Of a stretch of 64,000 bases of DNA, positions 48,122 to 60,901 are shown in pieces. Within the stretch, counting starts at the first letter, position 1. Every line of letters begins with the position of its first letter. The notes below the pieces were generated by a model. That model was not told the origin of the DNA. It searched no databases and worked only from the letters and a program-made list of their open reading frames with translations. This DNA comes from Haliclystus octoradiatus (taxonomy: Eukaryota; Cnidaria; Staurozoa; Stauromedusae; Haliclystidae), in NCBI GenBank assembly GCA_916610825.1, contig OU744447.1, forward strand, positions 31,198,561 through 31,262,560, in the 5' to 3' direction. The position numbers and the translations under genes are program-made.

Positions 48122-48797
48122 AATCGAACCAATTGAAATTCTACAAAACAATCAAACATAAATTTGAATTTGAAAATTATTTGCTACTTCCACACAAAAA
48201 GTCTAGGATAGCAATAACTCAGATCAGAATCAGTGCTCATAAGCTCGGAGTACACACCGGACGATATTCTAACATTCCCTACCAGGACCGGCTATGTCCC
48301 CATTGCGATAGTGACAGTATCGACGATGAGATACATCTACTCTTTAACTGTAATATAAATAGTAACTTGAGGGTAGCGTTTTTTAATAAAATAGAAAAGT
48401 TGCATAACAACTTTCAGGTATTCTCGAATACAGAGAAATTGGAACTGCTCTTTTCCCAAACAGAGTTACAAACAAAGCAACTGTTGGGAAGATTTCTTTA
48501 CGAATCTTTACAGAAACGCTATAATAATTTGCAATAGTGAATAATAGAATGACCCATATTTTGATAATTTTATAACTATATAGTGAATCAATATTATCTT
48601 AATATGCTGTTATTTAGAAGCAACAGGGATAAATAGGTTCTTATAACAACTATGCTAAATAAAAAATAAAGAAAAATATATATATATATATACAAATATC
48701 GAATAACAACATAATAATATTAAATAATACTTACCACACACCTGTATCTATGTAAACTGGTATATTGGTATTAAATCAAAACAAACAAACAAAGAAA

Positions 48798-48839
<42 letters not shown>
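48798..48839 (+). repeat. (CAT)14 microsatellite near LINE 3' end
   Basis: Fourteen CAT units follow an AAACAAACAAACAAAGAAA stretch of the LINE 3' UTR. The same repeat and phase as at the LINE 5' end. Confidence 0.95.
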
Positions 48840-51356
48840 TTATTCAGAACCTTTAAGTTGTACAAACTTTTTTTCAAAGGACTGATTTTTGCAAACATTT
48901 GTGTCGAGGTAACCGTGTACAGTAACAAATGTGTTGTATGGAAAGTATGGGTCTATGACGTTGTTATGAATAAATGTACTGCATCTAATATTTTAATTGA
49001 TATCATTGTATTGAAAAATTCAGAGATATGAAAAATTTCATAGGTCGATAATCTAGCGGGCAGCCAAAGCGAATTCAAATTGAAATCTCCAGAACAAAAA
49101 TGTTTCGTTTTGAATTTAAAAGCTGCTTGTAAATGATTTGAAGAAGTGAAACTTGAAACTGAATCAGTTTTATGATAATTAAAACAATACGAAATCATGA
49201 ATTACATTGAACTACCAGTATAACTAGGCCAAACAAAATCTGTTTTGAAATCAAAGAAACGTAGACCTTTTTCATGTAGTGGTAATATTAGCAGTATATA
49301 GCGTGGCAAAAACGCTATGAAAATTAAATAGACTTGAGGTCTTTAATTTATTAATGAAACAAAATGCCGTTCATTACTTTTCTTAAAATCGAGATACAAA
49401 CATTTTACTTTTAAAAAGGATATTTTGATATATAATTTATAGGAAGACTGAGCAAACATTCTGTTTTGAAATGAACAATCTATCGCTGGGCATAAAAACA
49501 AATTAACTTACAAGAATTTTCAAAATGACGTTGGCGCTCGACGAATTCGAAAAAATATTCAAAGTTCGAAGAGATTATCTGTCTACAGTCTAAAATTACG
49601 GAGTTCAGAATTAATCAAGGCATTGCACAATAGTATTACTATAATTTATTATTTAATGTAATAATATGAATAATTTGGTTATGAGCAGGCAGGCTTTTAT
49701 TTTCAGATTTTGCTTCCATAATTAACGAAGGAATTGTAAACATGGATAAATTAAAATTTCATTTTGTTGACTTGCTATAAGAATAAGACCCAGTATGTTA
49801 CTACAGTTTCGAGAATAAAAATAGCGGTGTCTTGTTCTTATCGTTGATCAACATTTAATGAAGTTAAATTCAGGTATATCAAATTCAACAAAATTAAATT
49901 GAATTTAGCGTATGATGTGACAAATAATAGTAATTATAATATTTTCAGCGTTCAAAAATGGCTTTCAACTTTAAAAACAGAAAAACATAATTCAAAAACA
50001 TTTTTCAATAGTTAATACAGTTTGGATGAATGTAACCAAACTTGTGTTACAAAAATAAAAAGCGAAAAAGGTTGCATGGAATAATCGATCATAGCAAACA
50101 ATATTTATTAAAATACAACTTACCGTTTTTGCTTATGAGATCCAAATAAGAAAGAAAAATGAGATCCAAATAAAGATTATACGAGCGGCATAATCTCTGA
50201 ACAACATTTATATACATAATAGCGGGTTCTCTGAGTTAATACACCAATCAATAATAAGTTAACAACAACATTTTATCGAAAGAGAATGTAAACCCGATAA
50301 GAATAAAATGTAAATTGTCGTTTATTCGAAATAATTCTGACAAAGAAAGATCATTTCATATCACGATCAAATGCAAGGTAAAGTAGATTCATTTTCTATA
50401 CAATTAAATCCTTTTCATCAGAAATCATAACATGAACATTTAAATATTACCATCGGCTATGGTATTTACATCTTTAAAGCTGCACTGAACATTTCCATTC
50501 TATAAATCATCGCGTCCATTTCAAGAAATTCTGAATAAATATGCATATCACGAATCTGGCAAAATGAGTTGTTTTCGTTTTTCTATGAAAACAACTAATT
50601 TATTCATAATCGTCTAATCTTTCATTCTACATCTGTAAGTTATTATAAATAGCTCGTAGAAATATTGACAACAAGATGTAACATAATATCAATATAGAAT
50701 TACATTCTTGAAAATTTGATAACAAGAAGCACTAAGAGGCTCATTTTTCACATCTTTTTTACTTATAAAATTCAGTTTTCAACGAACTCTTAGTATTTTG
50801 ATAGACTGCCATTAAAATCACAGGCCTGCTTGCTGAAATTGTCAAGATCAAAATATATCTATCATATGGTATTACTATGAGATGTTATATATTATTGCAA
50901 TAAAGACTTGCGAATCCAAACCGAACGCGATCCGATTATGTTTCCGAATCGTATCGGATTTCGAGTGCCTTTTGTTGGATAATCTCAGATTTCGAAATTT
51001 GACAAAGTTGCAATTTGTAATAATTAATATGTTATAGCTATAGTAGAAAAATTGCATTCACTTTTCAATTTATGAGCCTGCAAGGCACTTTGGTATTATT
51101 TATTCCTTAATTATGCCGTTATCCATACAGTTCAATCAACTCAATTGATTAGAAATGAATTAAATTTTTATGAAGGAAATGATTAAGAGTTCTTGATTAA
51201 TTGTGCATCGTTTCAATGCGTATTGTGTCTCATTTTCTTCACCAAAGTTCACTCCCCGTATTTTACAGTGATATTCAGCTTAGTCAATTGTTTAATTATT
51301 AGTGATCTGAAAGTTTTAATACACAAGGTCCACTATGGACCAACACTAATTGCTAG

Positions 51357-54300
51357 TATTTCTATATTTCTATATTTCTATATTTCTATACTTCTGTGTC
51401 TGTCAGCGACTTATGTACGTCTTACCGGAGATATAATATGGATAATCCGTTGTCGGGAAATTATGCAAACATTTGTGTCGAGATAACCGTGTACAGTAAC
51501 AAATTTGTTGTATGAAAAGTATGGGTCTATGACATTGTTTTAAAATAATATACTTCATCTGCTATTTTATTTGATATCATTGTATTAAAAAATTCAGAGA
51601 TTTGAAAAATTTCATAGGTCGATAATCTAACGGGCAGCCAAATCGAACTCAAATAGAAATCTCCAGAAAAAATTATTTTGCTTTGAATTTAAAAGCTGCG
51701 TGTTAAAAGCTAAATAGTTGTCACAAGTGAAACTAAAAACTTAATCAGTTTTATGATAATTAAAACAATACGAAATACTGAATTACATTGAATTACCAGT
51801 ATAACTAGGCCAAACACAAATATGTTTTGGAATCAAAGAAACGTAGACCTATTTCATGTAGCGGTAATATCAGCAATACATATATAGCGCGGCAAAAACG
51901 CTACGAAAATTAATTAGACTTTAGGTCTTTAATTTAATAATGGAACAAAATGCCCATCCTTACTTTTCTTAAAATCGAGATACAAACATTTTAGTTTTAA
52001 GAAGGCTATTTTGATATATAATTTACGAAAACACTGAATAAACAATCTGTTTTGAAATGAATAATCTATCGCGGGGGCATAAAAACAAATTAACTTGCAA
52101 GAATATTCGAAATGACGTTGGCGTTCGACTGATTCGAAAAAATATTCAAAATTCGAAGAGATTATCTGTCTACAGTCTAAAATAACAGAGTTCAGAACTA
52201 ATCAAGGCATTACACAAAAGTATTTCTATAATTTATTATTTAATATAAAAACATGAATCATTTGGTTTCGAGCAGGCAGGCTTTTATTTTCAGATTTTGC
52301 TTCCATAATTAGCGAAGGAATTGTAAACATGGATTGATACTAAATTTTATTTTGTTGTTTGCTATAAGAATAAGACACCCTATGTTACTACAGTTTCTAG
52401 AATAAAAATAGTGGTGTCTTGTTCTTATCGTTTATCAACATTTTATAAAGTTAAATTCAGGTATATCAATTTCAACAAAATTATATTGATTTGAGCGTAT
52501 GATTTGTGATAAATAATAATTTAAGATAATATTTCCGACGATCGAAAATGGCTTTCAACTTTAAAAACACGAAAACATAATTCATGAACATTTTTCAATA
52601 CTTAATACAGTTTGGATGAGTGTAACAAACCTTGTGTTACAAAAATAAAATGCAAAAAAGGTTGCATGAAATAATCTATCATAGCAAAGAATATTTATTA
52701 AATACAACTTACCATTTTCCAAATGAGATCCAACTAAAAACTGTACGAGCGGCATAATCTCTAGCCTGCTTGCAGACTAAAACCTATCTTAGCGAAAGTG
52801 TAAAATCTGCGCACTGCTCAGAAAAAGCCATTTTGCTGACACTGCGTCGCCTGTAGAAACCCTAATTTCCGGTCTCAGTTGTGTGTTTGTCGATTGTCTA
52901 CACCCCATGTGGCTTTGATAATTGCGTGCGAAAACAACAGTCAACGTACCGAAAAGCTGGCCGGTCGTATTGCCCAATATTTTGTTTCATTTTATAATGT
53001 TCAGTGATTGATTTCAAATATTTATTGTTACTGGTTTGTATATAATTCTGCAATAGATCACCCATTTAAAATATGAAAGCAAAAGAATCAGAAAGCATCC
53101 CGAAGGGGACATTGAAATAGAGTTAATTCAAATAGAAATTACAAATACAAACAGTGCAAAATAAGTGTTATTATTAATGAAACTAAACACAAGATGCAGC
53201 AGTCTTACATCAATTTTTTGATAACATTGTGTGCGTGGTACATCAGCAATTCGGTAGATTAATATTATACATTCAGCAAAGCACATTTTCGGGGGTAAAT
53301 AGTTTACAAAATACAGGGCTCTTCTTGCGCTGGTCGTTATGATCTTCTTCGGCAAAAGTACCGTCTATACAGGAGAATTATCAAGGTATAGTTTGTTTCC
53401 TTGTTAATTAGTAGATGCCATCGCTGTGGTCCACTTGTACAGGAATAATCGATTTGTAAGTTTGTATGTCATAATTAAAAAACCATTTTGGAATCATAGA
53501 AATCGTAAAGTTACAAACAACAACCCCAAACACAGTGCCTTAGCGTAGTAGCCATAATTTTCATATAAAACGTCTTGATTAACATTCTTTATCAACCATA
53601 ATAATATTTTGCTCAAGTAGTCTGCATATTTCGCTCCATAAAATATGAGAAATATGATAAATGTAGCTTGCCTTACAAAATCATAAATGTAGCTTGCTTT
53701 TAACTGTTGATGACAACTATGCTGTCAAATTAATAGGAGCAACACTTGAACTAATATTTAAACATTTATCATTGAAATGTTAAATCGATTAAAAGAACGC
53801 GATTGAAAACCAACAATTAAGGCAGCAACATTCAGCAGCTAATGCCTTCAAGTTTTGATTTCCAGTGCGTTGATCGCCAAAACCATGCCAAAACAAACGA
53901 TCCAAATCACGTGAACAGACAGTGCAATTTTGCTCGAGTCATCCGATTGGCTTCTGCAGTGTTACTATCACGTGATAAAATAGACGCATTTTGATTGGGT
54001 CAAGTGTTTCACAAGGCTGGTGCAGTGTCAGAAAAATGGCCTTTTCTGAGCGGTGCGCAGACTTTACACTTTCGTTAAGATAGGTTTTAGTCTCCATTCA
54101 GGCTACATAATCTCCAAACAACATTTATAAACATAATAGCGGGTTCTCTGAGTAAATACACCAATCAATAATAAGTTAACAACCATATTTTATCGAAGGA
54201 GAATGTAAGCCCGATAAGAATAAAATATAAATTGTTTTTTATTCGAAATAATTCTGACTAAAATGATCATTTCACATCGCGATCAAATGCAAGGTAAAGT

Positions 54301-55762
54301 AGATTCATTTTCTATATAAGGAAATCCTTTTTATCAGACATCATAACATGAGCATTGAAATACTACCTTCGGCTACCGTATTTTATATCTTTGAAGCTGC
54401 ACTAAACATTTACACTCTATAAACCATAGCGTCCGTTTCAATAAATTCTGAATAAATATGCATATAACGAATCTGGAAAATGAGTTGTTTTCGTTTTTCT
54501 ATCAAAACAACTAATTTATTCATAATCGTCTTTTCTTTCATTCGACATCTGTAATGTATTATAAATAGCGCGTAGAAATATTGACAACAAGATGTAACAT
54601 AATATCAATATCGAATTAGAATAGCGATTTATTATAGAATTTTATTTCATTTTAAAATAATGTTGATGCTATTATTCTGGAAAATTGATAACAAGTAGCA
54701 CTATGAGACCAACTTTTCACATCTTTTTTAACTTATAAAATTTTATTTTCAACCAACTCTTTGTATTTTGATAGACTGCCATGAAAATCACAGGCCTACT
54801 TGCTGAGATTGCCATGTTCAAAAATATTTAGGCTCATATACTATCATATCATGCTATTTTCAGAATATTTATATAATTTGAAATTCAATACACGCGCGTG
54901 GGTCGGCCTTGTAAAATAATACGTAGTCGAAGCAGTAGGTTTGTTGATTAGTACAGTCAAAGCGCCGATCACAATAAGTAAGGTAGTGGCTTATTGGTTA
55001 ATGCTCTGGTATTACAATATCAGGCTCGTCAGTTCAAAGCCGCCATTCGAAAATTTTTTATCAAAGATTTTTCTTATTTTTTTAATATGAAGCAGTAAAC
55101 AATTGTTAATTAACAAAAGATATCGTTTGATCACGTTAATAACAGAAATCAGTGGACCATGTGTCTTGTTGAAGCTAAATTAATTTAATATTGAATGTAT
55201 TGCATGCAATGCCACGAGTTTGACCGGCCACACCTTGACGGCGTTATTTTGTGAACACCACATCAGTGTTGTATATATTGCAATAAAGATTTATGAATCC
55301 GAACCGAACGCGATCCGCTCGTATCAGGTCAGATTCGGATTAATATTTTAGTTCTTCGGATCGTATCGGATTTGAAGGGATTTTTTATGGATAGTTTCAG
55401 ATTTCGAAATTTGACTGAGTATTTGTAATTCATAATATTTAATGTGTTCTGGCTTCCTTTCAGCACATAAAATAAAGCTTTTCTATGTAGATATGGCTAC
55501 GTCAAATGCATAAAATGATCGGTTGCCCCTATACATTTCAATCGACTCAATTGATGTCAAATAAATTAAATTTTTATTAAAGGAATTATTAAGATGTATT
55601 GAATAATGCTACATCGTTTCAATGCGTATTGTTTCTCATTATCTCCTCCAGAGTTCATACTCCGTATTATACAGCGATAGTCAGCTTAGTCAATTGTTTA
55701 ATTATAAGTGATCTGAAAGTTTTATCATGCAAGGTCCATTATGAACCAACACTCATTGCTAG
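51357..55762 (+). mobile_element. Helitron-like copy 4, interrupted by a TIR element
   Basis: Follows the CTAG of copy 3 without a gap, starting TATTTCTATATTTC, so about 40 bp of the usual 5' end is absent at this junction. It ends with a degenerate hairpin (GGTCCATTATGAACC) and CTAG at 55759-55762, again fused to the next unit. It contains the tRNA-box segment (54877-55271) and the insertion at 52762-54105. Confidence 0.7.
52762..54105. mobile_element. Non-autonomous TIR DNA transposon, 1344 bp
   Basis: TIRs of about 85 bp: 52762-52846 starts TAGCCTGCTTGCAGACTAAA; the right end (54021-54105) is its inverted, slightly diverged copy. Both share AACCTATCTTA, GAAAGTGTAAA, TCTGCGCAC and TCTGACACTGC or close variants. 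It is flanked by CATAATCTC at 52753-52761 and 54106-54114, a 9-bp target duplication of the Helitron sequence. An interior minus-strand frame (53128-53355) shows no domain. Superfamily open (Mutator, Merlin or hAT-like range of duplication length). Confidence 0.83.
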
Positions 55763-56866
55763 TATTTCTATATTTCTTTGACTGTCCGTGACTTATGTAA
55801 GTCTTACTGGTGAAATAATACAGATAATTCGTTGTCGGGAAATTATGCGAATATTTGTGTCGAGATAACCGTGTACAGTAACAAATTTGTTGTATGAACA
55901 ATATAGGTCTATGACGTTGTTTTAAAATAATATACTTCATCTGATTTTTTATTTTGATAAATTTAGAGATTTGAAAAATTTCATAGCTTGATAATCTAGC
56001 GAGCAACCAAATCGAACTCAAATTTGAATCTCCAGAACGAAAATATTTTGTTTTGAATTTGAGCTGCGAGAAAAAGATTTGAAAAAAGTTAACAAAATAA
56101 TTCTATCAGTTTTATTTTGTATATAATAAAAATAATACAAAATACTGAATTAAATTATTAGAATAACTAAATCCAACAAGAAATCTTTTGAAGAATCAAA
56201 GAAAAAGAAGCTTATAATGAATTAAACAATCTAGAGCGGGGCAAAAAGGCTTTGAAAATTAGACAGAGTTTAGATCTTGACTTTATTAATGAAACAAAAT
56301 GCAGTTCATAATTTTTTTTCATATTTACAAACAAACAATTCACTTCTATTCAAACAATGGCTTTAATATATAATTTGTGGGAACATTGATAAAACAATCT
56401 GTTTTGTAATCAAAGCTACGTTGGTATGTGTTCGTATTATCAATCTAGCGCGGGGCACAAAAATATATTTAAAGAAAGAGCTTCAAATAAAATTTTAAAA
56501 TGACGTCGGCGTTCGAAAAATTCGAAAAAAATTCGAAATTTGATGAGACTAACGAAGAGTGCACGGAGAATCTAAATTTACTACTTCTGAGTTAATCAAA
56601 ACATTGTACCAGAGTGTTAATATAATTCATAATTGAATGTAAATATGTGAACAGTTTTGTTTAGGAGAGGGCATGTTTCGGTTTCCAGATTTTATTTCCA
56701 TATAATTAACGAAAGAGTTTTAAACGTTATTATAATTCAGACTTTATTACGTTGTTTAGCTATAAGAACAAGACACTGTATTTTGCTACAGTTCGGAAAT
56801 ATAAATAGTGTGTCTCGTTCTAATTATTCCTCATCAACATTTAATGAAGTTTAATAATATGATATA
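55763..56866 (+). mobile_element. Helitron-like copy 5, 5' part
   Basis: Third unit of the plus-strand tandem array, starting after the CTAG of copy 4. It is broken at 56866 by the insertion of Helitron copy 6 and resumes at 59884. More diverged than copies 1, 2 and 6. Confidence 0.65.
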
Positions 56867-59800
56867 CTAGCAATGAGTGTAGTCCATAATGGACCTTCTA
56901 TGATAAAACTTTCAGATCACTTATAGTTAAACAATTGACTAAGCTGACTATCGCTGTATAATACGGAGTATGAACTCTGGAGGAGAACATGAGACACGAT
57001 ACGCATTGAAACGGTGTAGCATTAATCAATACATCTTAATCATTACTTTAATAAAAATTTAATTTATTTCACATCAACAAAGTCGATTGAAATGTATAAT
57101 TTAACGTAGCTATATCTAAATAGAAAAACTTTATTTTATGTGCTGAAAGGAAGCCAGAACACATTAATTATTATAAATTAAAAATATTCAGTCAAATTTC
57201 GAAATCGGAAACTATCCATAAAAAGTCACTTCAAATCCGATCCGATCCGAAGACCTAAAATATTAACCCGAATCTGACCCGATACGATCGGATCGCGTTC
57301 GGTTCCAATTCATAAATCTTTATTGCAATATATACAACACTAATGTGGTGTTCACAAAATAACGCCGTCAAGGTGTGGCCTGTCAAACTCGTGATATTAC
57401 ATGCAATATATTCAATATAAAATTGATTTAGCTTCGACAAGACACATGGTCCACTAATTTCTGTTATTAACATGATCAAACGATATCTTTTGTTAATTAA
57501 CAATGATTTACTGCTTCATATTAAAAAAATAAGAAAAATCGTTGATAAAAAGTTGCCGACTGGCGGATTTGAACTGACGACCCTAATATTGTGATACCAG
57601 TGCATTAACCAATGAGCCACTGCCTTACTTGTTATTATAGACGCTTTGACTGACGTGATCAACAAATCTACTGCTTCGACAACATATTATTGAACAAGGC
57701 CGACACAAGCGTGTGTAATTGAAAATCAAATTATATATATAGTCTGAAAATATTATGATATGATAGTATATGAGCCTATATATTTTTAATCTTTGCAATC
57801 TCAGCAAGTAGGCCTGTGATTTTCATGTCAGTCTATCTAAATACTAAGAGTTCGTTGAGAATAATATTTTGTAAGTAAAAAAAAGATTTGAAAATTGGCC
57901 TGATAGTCCTTCTTGTTATCAAATTTTCCAGAATAATAGCATCAACATTCTTTTAAAAGGAAATAAAGTTCTATAATAAATCGCTATACTAATTTGATAT
58001 TGATATCATGTTACATCTTGTTGTCAATATTTCTACGCGCTATTTATAATACATTACAGATGTCGAATGAAAGAAAAGACGATTATGAATAAATTAATTA
58101 TTTTGATAGAAAAACGAAAAAAACTCATTTTGCCAGATTCGTGATATGCATATTTATTCAGAATTTATTGAAAAGTGCAGCTTCAAAGATATAAAATACC
58201 ATAGCTGATGGTAGTATTTAAATGCTCATGTTATGATGTCTGATGAAAAGGATTTACTTATAAAGAAAATGAATCTACTTTACCTTGCATTTGATCGCGA
58301 TACGAAATGATCATTTTTGTCAGATTTATTTCGAATAAAAGACAATCTTTATTTTATTCTTATCGGGCTTACGTTTTCCTTCAATAAAATATGGTTGTTA
58401 ACTTATTATTGATTGGTGTATTAACTCAGAGAACCCGCTATTATGTATTTAAATGTTGTTCTGAGATTATGCCGCTCGTATAGTTTTTATTTAGATCTCA
58501 TTTGGAAAATGGTGAGTTGTATTTTAATAAATATTGTTTGCTATGTTCGATTATTTCATGCAACCTTTTTCGCTTTTTATTCTTGTAACGCAAGGTTTGT
58601 TACACTCATCCAAACTGTATTAACTATATAAAAATGTTTTTGAAATATGTTTTTGTGCTTTTAAATTCAAAGCGAAATTTTTGAACGCTGAAAATATTAT
58701 AATTATTATTATTTATTACAAATCATACGCTCAATTCAATTTAACTTTGTTGAATTTGATATACCTGAAATTAACTTTATTAAATGTTGATCAACGATAA
58801 TAACAAGACACCGCAATTTTTATTATCGAAACTGTAGTAAGATACTGTGTCTTATTCTTATAGCAAGTCAACAAAATGAAATTTTAATTATTGAAGCAAA
58901 ATCTGAAAATAAAAGCCTGCCTGCTCAAAACCAAATGATTCAGATTTTTATATTAAATAATAAATTATAGAAATACTTTTGTGCAATGCCTTGATTACTT
59001 CTAAACTCTGTAATTTTAGACTGTAGACAGATAATATCTTCGAACTCTGAATATTTTTTCGAATTAGTCGAACGCCAACGTCATTTTGAAAATTATTGCA
59101 AGTTAATTTGTTTTTATGCCCCGCGATAGATTATTCATTTCAAAACAGATTGTTTGATCAGTGTTCTCACAAATTATATTTCAAAATAGCCTTTTTAAAA
59201 GTGAAATGTTTTGTATCTTGATTTTGAGAAAAGTAATGAACGGCATTTTGTTTCACTAATAACTTAAAGACCTAAAGTCTCCTTAATTTTCATAGCGTTT
59301 GTGCCGCGCTATGTATTGCTGATATCAACACTACATGAAATAGGTCTACGTTTCTTTGATTTCAAAACATATTTTGTTTGGCCTAATTATACTGGTATTT
59401 CAATGTAACTCAGTATTTGGTATTGTTTCAATTATCATAAAACTGATTCAGTTTCAACTTTCATTTGTTCAAACAATTTACACGCAGCTTTTAAATTCAA
59501 AGCAAAATATTTTTGTTCTGGAGATTTCAATTTGAATTCGATTTGGCTGCCCGCTAGATTATCGACCTATGACATTTTTCAAAATCTCTGAATTTTTTAA
59601 TACAATGAAATCAAATAAAATATCAGATGAAGTATTTTATTTTAAAACAACGTCATAGACCCATACTTTTCATACAACAACTTTGTTACTGTACACGGTT
59701 ATCTCGACACAAATGTTTGCATAATTTCCTTACAACGGATTATCCGTATTATTTCGTCAGTATGACGTACATAAGTCGCGGACAGACACAGAAATATAGT

Positions 59801-59883
59801 GATATATAAACAGACAGTATTATGTATATAAGTGATTGTGATATATAAACAGACAGTATTATGTATATAAGTGATATAAGTGA
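56867..59883 (-). mobile_element. Helitron-like copy 6, complete, nested in copy 5
   Basis: Minus strand: 5' end TCACTTATAT next to a flanking A (complement of T 59884); 3' end is the hairpin plus CTAG (56870-56867) followed by T (complement of A 56866). Removing it rejoins copy 5 in consensus order, without target duplication, exactly as Helitrons insert between A and T. The 5' terminal region carries an extra tandem copy of about 38 bp (59798-59874), so GTATATAAGTGAT appears twice. Confidence 0.75.
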
Positions 59884-60901
59884 TAATTCAACAAATTTTA
59901 AATTGAGTTGAAACTAAAGCGTATGATTTGTGATCAATAATAACTACAATATTTCAGTTTGGATATGAGTATAAAAAACCTTGTGTTTCAAAAATGTAAA
60001 GTGAAAAAGGATGAGTGTAATAATCGATCATAGCAAACATTATTTATTAAAATTAAACTTACCATTTTCCAAACAAGATACAAATAAATAAATACGAGCG
60101 GCATAATCTCCAACAACATTAATATAAATACAACTATATTGCAATCATACTTCATCGAAGAAGAATATAGACCAGATAAGAATAAATTATAAATTGTCTT
60201 TTATTCAAAATAATTCAGACGAAGATAGATTTCATGTCGCGAAATAATTCTGACGAAGATAGATTTCCTGTCGCGATCAGATGCATATTAAAGTAGATTC
60301 ACTTTCTATATAAGGAAATCCTTTCTATCATACATCATAACACCAGCGTTTAAATATTACCATCGGCTATGGAATTTATATATCTTCGAAGCTGCACTAA
60401 ACATTTCCACTCTATAAATAACCACGTGCGTTTCAAGTTCTGAATAAATATGCATATCACGAATCTGGCAAAATGAGCTGTTTTCGTTTTTGTATCAAAA
60501 CAACTAATTTATTCATAATCGTCTTTCTTTCATTCGACATCTGTAAGGTATTATAAATAGCGCGTAGAAATATTGACAACAAGATGTAACATAATATCAA
60601 TATCGAATTATTATAGCCATTTATTATAGAATTTTATATCATTTTAAAAGAATGTTGATGCTCCCATTCTTGAACATTTGATAACAAGAAGCACTATGAG
60701 GATTATTTTTCACATCTTTTTTTACTAATAAAGTTGTATTTTCAACGAACTCTTAGTAATTTGATAGACTGCCATGGAAATCACAGGTCTACTTGCTTGA
60801 TATTGTTGAAATAAAAAAAAAAATGGGCACATATTATCTTATGATAATATTTTGAGATCTTATATATATATTGCAATAAAGATTTGTGAAACCCAACCAA
60901 A
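59884..60901 (+). mobile_element. Helitron-like copy 5, 3' part (truncated)
   Basis: Continues copy 5 at the consensus position where 56866 stopped and ends inside the unit at about 60900, before the hairpin/CTAG end. It lacks the tRNA-box segment. The break coincides with the start of the ORF cluster. Confidence 0.65.

Larger units (their letters stand above)
40485..48537 (+). pseudogene. LINE ORF2: endonuclease/reverse transcriptase
   Basis: The APE-type endonuclease comes first, with FWNINGLGSKL, LSETW, GSGGLAVLIK, IGGDFNARLG and LLSDHCSINL. The RT follows with LFKSGDKLNSNNYRGISL, FIDLKKAFDTVWHPGL (motif A), GVRQGCIFSPNLFNIY (motif B) and LMFADDIVLFS (motif C). After the inserted element (43608-48112) the frame continues with SNQLKFYKTIKHKF, then a CPHCDSDSIDDEIHLLFNC zinc-type motif and the stop at 48537. 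The first codons are 16 His from a CAT repeat after ATG 40482. Lesions: a frame change in an A-run near 42090, paired TAG TGA stops at 42443-42448, and the insertion. It would carry out target-primed reverse transcription; this copy is dead. Confidence 0.85.
40485..48888 (+). mobile_element. APE-type LINE (non-LTR retrotransposon) split by a Mutator-like element
   Basis: From the 5' (CAT)16 tract, through endonuclease, RT and C-terminal zinc-type region, to a 3' UTR with (CAT)14 at 48798-48839 and about 50 further bases. It is inserted in Helitron copy 3 (the Helitron consensus is continuous when the LINE is removed). 4.5 kb of it is a later insertion (43608-48112). The clade is not assigned. 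Confidence 0.82.
40468..51356 (+). mobile_element. Helitron-like copy 3, interrupted by a LINE
   Basis: Plus-strand orientation. The first 17 bases (GTTGTCGGGAAATTATG) are left of the LINE at 40468-40484. The element resumes at 48889 with GCAAACATTTGTGTCGAG, exactly the next bases of the consensus. It ends with the hairpin GGTCCACTATGGACC and CTAG at 51353-51356, directly followed by copy 4. The 5' end before 40468 is missing. This copy lacks the tRNA-box segment seen in copies 1, 2, 4 and 6. Confidence 0.68.

Noticed and set aside
34691..59809. A 60-codon frame (MKYIILKQRHRPILF...) recurring in several Helitron copies (34691-34906, 37767-37955, 59627-59809, 55725-56021 minus)
   Set aside because: The copies are similar DNA, and the differences between them change amino acids freely, so there is no sign of protein-level selection.
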